A stretch of 64,000 nucleotides of DNA from Tessaracoccus defluvii (GTDB lineage Bacteria; Actinomycetota; Actinomycetes; Propionibacteriales; Propionibacteriaceae), in the NCBI RefSeq assembly GCF_014489575.1, contig NZ_CP060789.1, positions 3,596,001-3,660,000 of the forward strand. The letters run 5' to 3'. Shown here in pieces: positions 8,832-17,283 of this stretch. Position numbers and translations under genes: made by a program. A model generated the notes under the pieces. The model searched no databases. It had not been told where the DNA came from and saw only the letters and a program-made list of their open reading frames with translations. Within the stretch, counting starts at the first letter, position 1. Each line of letters starts with the position of its first letter.

Positions 8832-10426
8832 GTGGATCAGGTCAACGCGGCGCGCGACGTCATCGTCTCGGGGGACACCGCACTCGGTATCGAGTTCGGG
8901 TCCACCCGGATCAAGGCCGTGCTGATCGGCCCCGATCAGCAGCCGCTCGCCACCGGCGGATTCGAGTGGCAGTCGAAGCTCGTCGACGGCAAGTGGACCT
9001 ACGACGACGACGCCATCTGGGCGGGCCTGCGGGCCGCGTACGCGGACCTCGCCGCCAACGTGTCCGCCACCCACGGCGTGGCCCTTGAGCGCGTCGGCGC
9101 CTTCGGCATCTCCGCGATGATGCACGGCTACCTGGCCTTCGACAAGGCCGGATCTCTCCTCGTGCCGTTCCGCACCTGGCAGAACACCATCACCGGCGAG
9201 GCGGCCGGGGTGCTCACCGCACTCTTCCAGCACAACATCCCGCAGCGCTGGTCCGTCGCGCACCTCTACCAGGCCATCCTCGGCGACGAGGCCCACGTCG
9301 CCGACATCGACTTCCTGGCCACGCTCGCCGTCTACGTGCACTGGCGCCTGACCGGCGAGCGGGTCGCCGGGGTCGGCGACGCCTCCGGCATGTTCCCGAT
9401 CGACACCACCAGCGGCGCCTTCGATCAGGCGATGCTCGCCCAGTTCGACGACCTCGTCGCCGACAAGGGCTACCCCTGGAAGACCGCCGACATCCTTCCC
9501 GCCGTGCTGCCCGCCGGACGCCCGGCGGGTGCGCTGACCGCCGAGGGCGCACGGCTGCTCGACCCGACCGGCATGCTGCAGCCGGGCGCCGTCGCCGCGC
9601 CGCCGGAGGGCGACGCCGGCACGGGCATGGTGGCCACCAACTCCGTCGCCCGCCGCACCGCCAACGTGTCGGCCGGCACCAGCATCTTCGCGATGGTGGT
9701 GCTCGAGGGCCGCTGAAGCAGTTGCACGAGCAGATCGATCTCGTCACCACCCCCGCAGGCGACCTGGTCGCCATGGCGCACTGCAACAACGGCACCGTCG
9801 ACCTCAACGCCTGGGTGTCGCTCTTCGGCCAGGTGGGTGCCGCGCTCGGCGCCCAGGTCGACGCGAATGCCCTCTTCGAGACGCTCTACCGGGCCGCGCT
9901 GGAGGGCGACGCCGACGGCGGCGGCATGCTGGCCTACAACTACCTGGCCGGCGAACACGTCACCGGCCTCGAGGCGGGCCGTCCTCTGTTCGTGCGCACC
10001 CCGGCGAGCACCTTCACTCTCGCCAACTTCATGCGCACGCACCTGTTCAGCTCGCTCGGCGCGCTGCGGGTCGGCATGGACGTCCTGCTCAAGGACGAGG
10101 GCGTCCAGCTCGATTCCATGTTCGCCCACGGCGGTCTGTTCAAGACGAAGGGCGTCGCGCAGGGCTTCCTGGCGGCGGCCATGGACACGCCCGTCTCGGT
10201 GGGCGACCTCGCCGGCGAGGGCGGCGCGTGGGGCATGGCGCTGCTGGCGTCGTTCGTGCGCGCCGGCGGCGGGGACCTCGCCGCCTGGCTCGCCACGGAG
10301 GTGTTCGCGGGTGCCGAGGTGGAGACGATGACGCCGGTGCAGGCCGACGTCGAGGGCTTCGACACCTTCATGGAGCGCTACCGGGCGGGGCTGGTGATCG
10401 AGCGCACGGCGGTCGATTCCCTCTGA
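8832..10426 (+). CDS. FGGY-family carbohydrate kinase (apparent frameshift)
   Basis: A sugar kinase of the xylulokinase/ribulokinase superfamily, about 531 residues once one base is restored. The N-terminal half, from GTG 8832 behind GGAGGT, has the phosphate-binding [15 protein letters not shown], then [11 protein letters not shown] and the linker [10 protein letters not shown]. It hits a stop at 9714-9716, but the C-terminal half resumes at once in the -1 frame ([15 protein letters not shown] onward) with [14 protein letters not shown], which belongs to the second actin-like domain. One missing C near 9705-9713 explains it. It probably phosphorylates the isomerase product. The exact sugar is not identifiable; LsrK also belongs to FGGY, so an AI-2-like ligand is not strictly excluded. 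Confidence 0.85.
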
Positions 10427-10464
10427 TCCTGCGGCTAGGCTGGAGCGCGTCAGTACAGGGTTGC

Positions 10465-10506
10465 GCGCGACGGGAGGCTGGGACGTCGCGCAGTCGCTTC
10501 GGCGAC
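10465..10506 (+). terminator. Two tandem hairpins after the kinase gene
   Basis: Two adjacent stem-loops lie between the sugar operon and the MFS gene: GCGCGACG (10465-10472) with CGTCGCGC (10484-10491), then GTCGC-TTCG-GCGAC (10493-10506), which has a stabilising UUCG tetraloop. No long T-run follows, as is common in high-GC terminators. The likely role is terminating the sugar operon; a leader role for the MFS gene is possible. Confidence 0.45.
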
Positions 10507-10525
10507 GCACAACGCTAAGGATCCG

Positions 10526-11857
10526 ATGACACCCCAGCGCCCAGCGCCTCAGGACGCGCGCCCGGACGAGCCGCAGGGCTTCCGTCGACTCGTGCGGATG
10601 GCCGGCCGGCCCTACCTGGTCGCCTCCGCCCTCGCCCGGCTGCCCCAGTCGATGCTCACCATCGGCGCCCTCACCTACGTCGCCGCGGGAGCCGCTGACT
10701 TCACGACCCCCGGCGCCGTCGCCGCGATCGCCGGTGTCGGCGTCGGACTCGGTGCCCCGATCATGGGGGCCGCCTCCGACAGGTGGGGGCAGCGCCGGGT
10801 CCTGCTCGTCTCGACGGTCGCGTACGTCGTGGCGCTCGCCGCACTGCTCGTGGCGGGCGCGCCCCATTTCCCTTCGACAAGCTCAGGGATCACGACAGGC
10901 TCAGGGATCACGACCGGTTCAGGGATCACCGGCGGGACCGTCGAGCTCGACCTGCCGCTCGCGGCCGCGGCCCTGTTCGCGGGCATGGTGGTCCCGCAGA
11001 TCGGGCCCATGACCCGGGTCCGCTGGATCCGCCGTCTCACCGGGCCGCGCGACCACTCCGCCGTCGAACTGGCGCTCGGCTACGAGAGCACCATCGACGA
11101 GATGGCCTACGTCATCGGGCCGGCAGCGGTCGGGATCATCGCCGCAGCCGCCGGCGCCCCGATCCCGCTCGTGATCGCGGCGGTCCTCGTGCTGCTCGCC
11201 GTCCCCGCCTTCGCGTTCGACCGCAGCGCCACGGCCGCTGCTCCCCTGGGCAGGGACGGCGCCGGGGGCCCTGCCGCCGCCCCGGACCGGATCCGCTGGG
11301 GCTTCGTCATGATCGGCATCGCCGGGATGCTGGCGATCGGGACCGTGTTCGGATCGCTCGCGACGACCATGACGGTGTTCGCGGAGGTCACGGGAAACCC
11401 CGGCACCGGCGGCCTCATCTATGCGGCCATCGGGATCACATCCGGCCTGGGCGCGCTCAGCGTGTCGCGGTGGCCGGCGCGGTGGACCGCCGAGATCCGC
11501 TGGCTGGCCTGTGCGGTCGTCGCCGTCCCTGCCGCGGCGGTGCTGCTGCTGGTCACCGAGCCGTGGCAGATGGTGCTGGGCTTGCTGCTGATCGGCGCCC
11601 CGGTCGGCCCCGTCATGGTGACCATCTTCTCCGCTGCAGGGCGGCGGACGCCGCCGGCCCGGCTGGGGTTCGTCATGACGCTGCTGTCGGCGTCGGTGAC
11701 GCTGGGGACGTCCGTGGGGAACCTCCTGGGAGGGACGGCCTCCGACGCCTCCGGCTATCAGGCGGCGCTGGGCGTTACCGTCGGCGCATCCGTCGCGCTG
11801 CTGGTGGCCGGCTTCGGATTCCTGGCGTACGCACGCAGGGAGCGCGCCACGGCGTAG
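10526..11857 (+). CDS. MFS transporter
   Basis: A 443-residue major facilitator with about 12 predicted membrane segments and the cytoplasmic loop GAASDRWGQRRVL between helices 2 and 3, the classic MFS motif. Substrate unknown; overall look is of a drug/metabolite efflux protein. ATG 10526 has a modest AAGGA. Residues of about 119-137, in an external loop, are three copies of a Ser-Gly-Ile-Thr-Thr-Gly hexapeptide encoded by an 18-bp tandem repeat that begins inside a short dispersed repeat. This segment looks like an insertion in an otherwise normal protein. It is transcribed toward argS, 55 bp away. Confidence 0.85.
   Translation: MTPQRPAPQDARPDEPQGFRRLVRMAGRPYLVASALARLPQSMLTIGALTYVAAGAADFTTPGAVAAIAGVGVGLGAPIMGAASDRWGQRRVLLVSTVAYVVALAALLVAGAPHFPSTSSGITTGSGITTGSGITGGTVELDLPLAAAALFAGMVVPQIGPMTRVRWIRRLTGPRDHSAVELALGYESTIDEMAYVIGPAAVGIIAAAAGAPIPLVIAAVLVLLAVPAFAFDRSATAAAPLGRDGAGGPAAAPDRIRWGFVMIGIAGMLAIGTVFGSLATTMTVFAEVTGNPGTGGLIYAAIGITSGLGALSVSRWPARWTAEIRWLACAVVAVPAAAVLLLVTEPWQMVLGLLLIGAPVGPVMVTIFSAAGRRTPPARLGFVMTLLSASVTLGTSVGNLLGGTASDASGYQAALGVTVGASVALLVAGFGFLAYARRERATA
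10870..10935 (+). repeat. Dispersed repeat CCCTTCGA-N6-CAGGGA expanded into 18-bp tandem copies
   Basis: Bases 10870-10889 read CCCTTCGACAAGCTCAGGGA. Its right half is then part of three 18-bp tandem units at 10882-10899, 10900-10917 and 10918-10935 (first two differ at one base, third more diverged). All keep the MFS reading frame because the unit is a multiple of three. A second copy of the 20-bp motif, with a different six-base centre, lies at 13562-13581. Confidence 0.8.
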
Positions 11858-11912
11858 CCCGATCGAGCGTCAACGGTTGGGGCGAACGCTGCGACGATGA
11901 AAGAATGGGCCT

Positions 11913-13547
11913 ATGCAGTCCCTGCCCGCGATTCTGGATGCCCGTCTGCGCGCCGTCACCGGCGTCGACCCCGAGATGCGTCCCGCCACCAAGCCCCAGT
12001 TCGGTCACTACCAGTCCAACGTGGCGCTGCGCCTCGCCAAGGCAGAGGGCCGTCCGCCGCGTGAGGTGGCAGCGGGCATCGTCGAGCGCCTCGACGTCGC
12101 CGACCTGTGCGAGCCGCTCGAGATCGCGGGCCCCGGGTTCCTCAACTTCCGGCTCCGCTCCGACGTCCTCGCCGGCTCCGTCACCGAGCTGCTGGAGGAC
12201 ACCGCGGGGGGCCTCAACAAGGTCAACCATCCGCAGCGGGTCGTCATCGACTACTCGGCGCCGAACGTAGCCAAGCAGATGCACGTCGGGCACCTGCGCA
12301 CCACGATCATCGGCGACTGCTTCAACCGTGTCCTGAGTGCGCTCGGTCATGAGGTCATCCCGCAGAACCACATCGGCGACTGGGGCACCCAGTTCGGCAT
12401 GCTCATCGAGGAGGTCCTCGACGAGAAGCTGGACGTGCCCACCCTCGACCTGACCGCCGCGGACGCCCTCTACAAGCGCGCCGCGGCCCGCTTCCGCGAG
12501 GACGAGGAGTTCGCCACCCGCGCCCGCTCCCGCGTCGCCCTGTTCCAGGGCGGCGACGAGGAATCGCTGACCATCTGGCGGCAGCTGGTCGACATCTCGA
12601 AGCCCGCGTTCAACGAGGCCTACCGGCGGCTGGGCGTCCTGCTCACCGACGACGACCTCGCCGGCGAGTCCACCTACAACGACGACCTCCCCGTCCTCGT
12701 CAAGGAGCTGGAGGAGTCCGGCGTCGCCGTCGTCGACAACGGTGCGCTGTGCGTCTTCGTCGAGGGCTTCGAGGCCCCGCTGATCGTCCGCAAGTCCGAC
12801 GGCGGCTACGGCTACGCGACGACCGACCTGGCCGCCATCCGCCGCCGGGTCCGCGACCTGAAGGCCGACCGCATCATCTACGTCACCGACCTGCGGCAGG
12901 GCGGCCACTTCGCCCAGGTCTTCGCCGCGGCCCGCAAGGCAGGCTTCCTGCCGGAGCATGTCGTCGCCCAGCACGTCGGCTACGGCATGGTGCTCGGCCC
13001 CGACGGCCGCCCGTTCAAGACCCGCGACGGTTCGGCCGCCACGCTCGAGTCGCTCCTCGACGCTGCCGAGGAGATCGCGGCGCCCAACATCGCGCTGGCC
13101 GCCATCAAGTACGCCGACCTGTCCAACGGGCTCCAGAAGGACTACACCTTCGACCCGGAGCGCATGGTCCAGACGACCGGCGACACGGGCCCCTACCTGC
13201 AGTACGCCCACGCCCGCGTCTCGCAGATCCTCCGCAAGGCCCAGGCCGAGGGGATCGGCTACGGCGCCGTCACCGTCCTCGAGGACCCGGTCGAGCAGCA
13301 GCTGGCGCTGCAGCTGAGCCGGTTCGGCGAGGTCGTCGACGAGGTCGCGCAGCAGCTCACCCCGCACAAGCTGTGCGGCTACCTGTATGAGCTGGCCGGC
13401 CAGCTGGCGTCGTTCTACGAGGCGTGCCCGGTGCTGAAGTCGGAGAGCGACGTGCGCGCCTCCCGCCTGGCGCTGTGCGCCGCGACGAAGCAGGTGCTCG
13501 CGCTGGGGCTCCGGATGCTGGGAATGGACGCGCCCGAGCGGATGTGA
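11913..13547 (+). CDS. argS: Arginine--tRNA ligase
   Basis: A 544-residue class I aminoacyl-tRNA synthetase charging tRNA-Arg. The N-terminal Arg-tRNA-synthetase additional domain (KPQFGHYQSNVALRLAK) is followed by the HIGH-type motif MHVGHLRTT (about 124-132), IGDWGTQFGMLIE, and the DALR anticodon-binding domain, with QYAHARVSQILRK. Where many synthetases have KMSKS, this one reads PFKTRDGSA, a variant known in one ArgS lineage. ATG 11913 fits the family start. It converges with ppgK across a repeat-bearing gap. Confidence 0.96.
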   Translation: MQSLPAILDARLRAVTGVDPEMRPATKPQFGHYQSNVALRLAKAEGRPPREVAAGIVERLDVADLCEPLEIAGPGFLNFRLRSDVLAGSVTELLEDTAGGLNKVNHPQRVVIDYSAPNVAKQMHVGHLRTTIIGDCFNRVLSALGHEVIPQNHIGDWGTQFGMLIEEVLDEKLDVPTLDLTAADALYKRAAARFREDEEFATRARSRVALFQGGDEESLTIWRQLVDISKPAFNEAYRRLGVLLTDDDLAGESTYNDDLPVLVKELEESGVAVVDNGALCVFVEGFEAPLIVRKSDGGYGYATTDLAAIRRRVRDLKADRIIYVTDLRQGGHFAQVFAAARKAGFLPEHVVAQHVGYGMVLGPDGRPFKTRDGSAATLESLLDAAEEIAAPNIALAAIKYADLSNGLQKDYTFDPERMVQTTGDTGPYLQYAHARVSQILRKAQAEGIGYGAVTVLEDPVEQQLALQLSRFGEVVDEVAQQLTPHKLCGYLYELAGQLASFYEACPVLKSESDVRASRLALCAATKQVLALGLRMLGMDAPERM

Positions 13548-13561
13548 GGACGGGTCTCTAG

Positions 13562-13581
13562 CCCTTCGACTGGCGCAGGGA
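13562..13581. repeat. Second copy of CCCTTCGA-N6-CAGGGA
   Basis: CCCTTCGACTGGCGCAGGGA lies 14 bp after the argS stop. It shares both outer blocks (CCCTTCGA and CAGGGA) with the copy inside the MFS gene and differs in the central six bases. An imperfect palindrome with variable centre is the structure of a dispersed REP-like element. Confidence 0.6.
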
Positions 13582-13616
13582 GCGAGCTCGCGCACCCGAG
13601 TCCCCCGGGGACGATG

Positions 13617-13707
13617 TGCACGAATCTCCATGGAGCCGCCGCTGCGTGCATATGCACACAGCGGCGGCCTGAGCCAGCTCAATGCTCGCGGGAGCCAGAT
13701 TCGTGCA
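13617..13707 (-). repeat. Modular intergenic repeat, locus 1 (91 bp, hairpin-forming)
   Basis: Outer arms TGCACGAATCT (13617-13627) and AGATTCGTGCA (13697-13707) are a perfect 11-bp inverted repeat. Between them is a 34-bp near-perfect palindrome (13635-13668) centred on TGCATATGCA with arms GCCGCCGCTG and CAGCGGCGGC and a single mismatch per arm. It lies between the convergent argS and ppgK genes and may double as a terminator. In reverse complement it aligns along its whole length with the copies at 22786-23078. Confidence 0.85.
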
Positions 13708-13724
13708 CGAAAAGGACCCGGGGG

Positions 13725-14504
13725 TCAGCCCTTGATCTTCGGCTCCGGGTGCTCCATCGCGTCCTTCGCCTTCAGCGCCGCACCGACGATGCCCGCCTTG
13801 TTCCGCATCACGGCCGGGACGATCGGGGTGCGCAGCTTGAGCAGGTGGCCGAACTTGTCCCAATCCTTCGACACGCCGCCGCCGACGACGAACAGGTCGG
13901 GGGAGAACAGCATCTCCAGGTGCGCGTAGTAGGGCTGCAGCCGCTCGTAGGTCCACTCCTCGTAGGAGAGGCCCTCCTTGTCCTTGATGGACGACGCGGC
14001 GCGCTTCTCAGCGTCGTGGCCGTCGAGCTCGACGTGGCCCAGTTCGGCGTTGGGGATCAGGACGCCGCGGTAGATCATCGCGGTGCCGATGCCGGTGCCC
14101 AGCGTGGTCAGGACGACGAAGCCGTCGTTGCCCTTCGCCGCGCCGAAGTGCACCTCGGCGAGGCCGGCGGCGTCGGCGTCGTTGACGAGGACGATCTTCC
14201 GGCCGAGCTTCTCCTGGAAGTAGGCGTCGGCGTTGAGCCCCTTCCACTTCTGGTCCAGATTGGCGATGAACGGCACCGTCCCGTGCACGACGGGGGCGGG
14301 GAACGTCAGCCCGACGGGGGTGTCACCGATCTGGTCGGCGAAGTGGTCGATGATCTCACCGACGACGGCGGCGACGTTGCTCGGCGTCGACTTCGAAGGG
14401 GTGGGGATGCGGAGACGGTCCGCCGTGAGTTCGCCGGTGGCGAGGTCCACGGGACCGCCCTTGATGCCCGAACCGCCAACGTCGATGCCGAGGATGATGC
14501 TCAT
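13725..14504 (-). CDS. ppgK: Polyphosphate glucokinase (ROK family)
   Basis: A 259-residue ROK kinase that phosphorylates glucose with polyphosphate (and usually ATP) as donor. The phosphate loop [12 protein letters not shown] is at residues 6-17; [10 protein letters not shown] and the [16 protein letters not shown] region match actinobacterial polyphosphate/ATP glucokinases rather than generic ROK repressors, which carry an N-terminal HTH that is absent here. With pgi and pfkA nearby and ppk2 at 37.5 kb it suggests polyphosphate is used as energy currency. Length is typical. Confidence 0.92.
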   Translation of the reverse strand: MSIILGIDVGGSGIKGGPVDLATGELTADRLRIPTPSKSTPSNVAAVVGEIIDHFADQIGDTPVGLTFPAPVVHGTVPFIANLDQKWKGLNADAYFQEKLGRKIVLVNDADAAGLAEVHFGAAKGNDGFVVLTTLGTGIGTAMIYRGVLIPNAELGHVELDGHDAEKRAASSIKDKEGLSYEEWTYERLQPYYAHLEMLFSPDLFVVGGGVSKDWDKFGHLLKLRTPIVPAVMRNKAGIVGAALKAKDAMEHPEPKIKG

Positions 14505-14509
14505 GCGCG

Positions 14510-15976
14510 CTAGCGTAGCGGCTCGCCTTCCGTGGGCTCGAAGCCGGTTCGCCCTTCCGGCATCTCGACCTCCAGAGCCTGCCCCGCAGCCTCGTCAGCC
14601 GCCACCTCGGCGACGGAGTCCGTGGCCCGGCGCGCCAGCCGGGCCCGCTCGACCTGATCCTGCAGCAGCCGCCGTGCGTCAGCCTCGGCGAGGTGGTAGA
14701 TCTGCAGGTCGACGGGGCCGTCGGTCGTGTGCACCGACAGGCTGGCCAGGCCGAGACGACGCTGCAGCGGACCCTGCTGCACCGAGGCCGACTGCATCCG
14801 CCGATGCGGCACGATCGTGCGGCGGTTCTCGAGCAGCCCGTGCTCGGCGACGATCACGTGCTCGCCGATGCCCCAGGTGTGCGTGCGGAAGGTGAGCGGC
14901 GTGAGCCACTTCGCGGTCGGCGGCTGCCCGTGGACCGTGACGGTCGTCAGGTCCAGCTCCGGCCACAGTGCGGACAGCACCCGCTGCACGTCGGCCGCGG
15001 TGCCGGCGGGCAGCACGACGGCGTTGCTGCCGTCATCCGCGTCGCCGTCGCCGCCCGCGTAGCCGAGGACCGTGACCCGCATCTCGTACATGCCGGTGAG
15101 CTTCTGCAGCAGGTCCTGGCTGATCACGACGCCCTGGACGCGGGCGGGACGCAGACCCTGGTTCGCCTTGCTCAGCGCCCCGCGGTGGATCCGCAGCGCC
15201 CCGCCGCGGCGTGTCATCCGGAAGCCCCAGTTCTTGCCGACGCGCCCCCACACCCAACCGCCGATTGCGAGGATGCCGGCGATGAAGGTGAACGTCGCCT
15301 CGCTGAGGATCGACAGCCCGACCAGGAGGACGCCGCCCGCCACAGCGGCGATCGTCCCGAGCGTGACGAGGCTGCCGATCAGCAGCGTGGTGGGGGACAC
15401 CGCGACGATGAGCTCGTCCTCCGCATCGGCGACGGCGGGGAGGGCTTCCGGGTCGGCGCCGCCGGTGGCGTGGGTCCTGGCCTCGTCGCGGGAGACGGCC
15501 ATCTTCTCCAGTAGGTGCTCGCGCAGTGCCTCGGCCCGCCGCTTCGTCAGGTACGACAGGTCGACGCCGCCCTCGCCGCCCACGTCGATGTGGACCTTCG
15601 CGAGGCCGAGCAGACGGGCGATGAAGGGCTGGGAGACGTCGATCGACTGCACCTTCGTGTAGTCGACGCGGCTGGACGACCGCCAGATGAAGTTCCGTTC
15701 GACGCGGAACTCCTCGTCGTCGGCGATGAAGGTCGTGGTGCGCCAGGTGATGACGCCGCCGAGCCCGATGAGAACGATGACCACCAGCGCGATCCCGGCC
15801 ATGACCAGCATGGCGCTGTCCGCGTCGCCGGGTGACTCCACGAAGTCGCGGCCGACTGCGATCGCGACGGCGATCAGCGCGATGGCGCCCCGGGCGATCC
15901 CCGTGAGGGGCGACGGGCGTTCGACGACCTTGGGTGGAGCCTCGGACGGAACCTCTGGCAGGGAGGGGTCGGACAC
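14510..15976 (-). CDS. bPH2-domain membrane protein, YdbT-like
   Basis: A 488-residue membrane protein with repeated bacterial PH (DUF304) domains separated by pairs of hydrophobic segments: [32 protein letters not shown], and a second pair around [15 protein letters not shown]-like signatures include [19 protein letters not shown] and [19 protein letters not shown] placed the start at GTG 15976, which overlaps the TAG of the upstream partner by one base; the longer open frame overlaps that partner and is shadow. It pairs with the following gene as B. subtilis ydbT pairs with ydbS, implicated in secretion or bacteriocin tolerance. The molecular role is not established. Confidence 0.85.
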   Translation of the reverse strand: MSDPSLPEVPSEAPPKVVERPSPLTGIARGAIALIAVAIAVGRDFVESPGDADSAMLVMAGIALVVIVLIGLGGVITWRTTTFIADDEEFRVERNFIWRSSSRVDYTKVQSIDVSQPFIARLLGLAKVHIDVGGEGGVDLSYLTKRRAEALREHLLEKMAVSRDEARTHATGGADPEALPAVADAEDELIVAVSPTTLLIGSLVTLGTIAAVAGGVLLVGLSILSEATFTFIAGILAIGGWVWGRVGKNWGFRMTRRGGALRIHRGALSKANQGLRPARVQGVVISQDLLQKLTGMYEMRVTVLGYAGGDGDADDGSNAVVLPAGTAADVQRVLSALWPELDLTTVTVHGQPPTAKWLTPLTFRTHTWGIGEHVIVAEHGLLENRRTIVPHRRMQSASVQQGPLQRRLGLASLSVHTTDGPVDLQIYHLAEADARRLLQDQVERARLARRATDSVAEVAADEAAGQALEVEMPEGRTGFEPTEGEPLR

Positions 15977-16500
15977 TAGATCCCGGCCTGCTGCTGCTCG
16001 CCCGCCGCGATGAGTCGGTCGCGCAGGGCGGTCGCGTCGCCGCGGTCCAGGCCGGGGATGATGACGGTGCCGCTCGTCGACGACGTCACCAGCTGCACCG
16101 TCGACAGGCCGTAGGCCCGCTCGATCGGGCCCTGGCTGACCTCGACCAGCTGCATCCGGCCGTACGGCACACACGACAGCGACCGCGACCACAGGCCGCT
16201 GGTGAGGTAGATGTCCTCGTCACGCTCGGCATACCCCCAGCGGGCGTAGACCCGCGGCGCACGCCAGAGGCGCCAGCCGATCCAGACCAGCGCCACCGGC
16301 ACGAGGATCGCCAGCGCCCACCACAGCTTCGTCACGGCCAGGATGACGGCGGGGATGAGGAACAGGACGCCCCACACCGTGGGGATGAGCATCCGCTTCA
16401 TGCGGAGGTAATTGGGGGAGAGCCTCTTCCATTCGCCGGTGGGTGGGGCGAACAGGTCATCGTCGGTGAGGGTCCGCGCGTCGGGCAGCTCGGCCGTCAT
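15976..16500 (-). CDS. bPH2-domain membrane protein, YdbS-like
   Basis: A 174-residue protein with two adjacent membrane segments (about residues 38-76) and one C-terminal bacterial PH domain: DIYLTSGLWSRSLSCVPYGR followed by QLVEVSQGPIERAYGLSTVQ. It is co-transcribed between the LiaF-like gene (4-bp overlap, ATGA) and the YdbT-like gene (1-bp overlap), and probably forms a complex with the latter. Confidence 0.85.
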   Translation of the reverse strand: MTAELPDARTLTDDDLFAPPTGEWKRLSPNYLRMKRMLIPTVWGVLFLIPAVILAVTKLWWALAILVPVALVWIGWRLWRAPRVYARWGYAERDEDIYLTSGLWSRSLSCVPYGRMQLVEVSQGPIERAYGLSTVQLVTSSTSGTVIIPGLDRGDATALRDRLIAAGEQQQAGI

Positions 16501-17129
16501 CGGGTGAAGCGCTCGTACTTGCGCGGGTTCTTCGCCCGGGGACCGATCACCTGGATGTCCGCCATCACGATCGTTCCCGTCACGTTGATGACGATGCCGC
16601 TGGGGTGGGGCACTTGGCCGTCAACCTTCGTGTCGCCCATGATCGTGGTGAGGCCAGAGAAGTTCACCTCGACCCCCTCGGGGACGCGGATCTTCACGTC
16701 GGCCATCATGCCGCCGAGGTACAGGGTCGTCACGTGGCTGGCGAAGGCGGCGCCGACGAGGTCGATCTTCGCGTCCGCGAGCCACACGTTGACGGTGACC
16801 TCCTCGGCGACGCGGGTGATCGCGCCCGGCTTGAGCGACGACAGGATCGCGTTGCCGCCGACGAAGTCGGTAGGCAGCGCCGGGGTCCGCGGCGCTGTGA
16901 CCGGCTGCGGAGTCGGCTGGCCGGCCGGCCGCGGCTGATGCACCAGGTCGGTGGTCAGCGGGCTGAGGTCGCCGAAGGTGCGTGCATCGTAGGCGCGGGC
17001 GATGCGGTCGGCGTGCTCATCAAACGTCAGCCTGCCGTCCGCATAGGCGTTGTTCAGCACCTGGGCGACCAGCTCGCGGTCCTGATCGGCGCAGCGGAGG
17101 TGGTCGAGACGGTGGGGCTGCAGGGACAT
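16497..17129 (-). CDS. DUF1707 / LiaF-like cell-envelope response protein
   Basis: A 210-residue protein. The N-terminal DUF1707 domain (about residues 7-60) reads LRCADQDRELVAQVLNNAYA then GRLTFDEHADRIARAYDART. The C-terminal half resembles the LiaF-like beta-helical domain (SSLKPGAITRVAEEV, IDLVGAAFASHVTTLYLGG, TTIMGDTKVDG). Such proteins are tied to cell-wall antibiotic response in Actinobacteria and Firmicutes. ATG 17129 is chosen because DUF1707 starts right there. It heads a three-gene operon with the two bPH2 proteins and is divergent from pfkA. Confidence 0.83.
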   Translation of the reverse strand: MSLQPHRLDHLRCADQDRELVAQVLNNAYADGRLTFDEHADRIARAYDARTFGDLSPLTTDLVHQPRPAGQPTPQPVTAPRTPALPTDFVGGNAILSSLKPGAITRVAEEVTVNVWLADAKIDLVGAAFASHVTTLYLGGMMADVKIRVPEGVEVNFSGLTTIMGDTKVDGQVPHPSGIVINVTGTIVMADIQVIGPRAKNPRKYERFTR

Positions 17130-17283
17130 GGGTCCACTGTAGTGATGCGGGCGGCGAAAGGACCCGGGTGCCGGGTCAGTTCCGGGGGAGGTCAGGGCCA
17201 ACCCGGAGCACCGTCCAAGTGCAGGAACCCCCGTCGGGAGGAGGGCCGGGGCAATAGGCTGACCGACAGACAAGGAGGCGACC

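Noticed and set aside
8121..9720. Programmed -1 frameshifting in the sugar operon
   Set aside because: No slippery heptamer with a downstream pseudoknot is evident, and the same lesion type recurs in unrelated genes across the window.
11775..13682. Long open frame on the minus strand opposite argS
   Set aside because: A GC-rich shadow of argS with no recognisable domain and no ribosome-binding site; many comparable shadows occur in this window.
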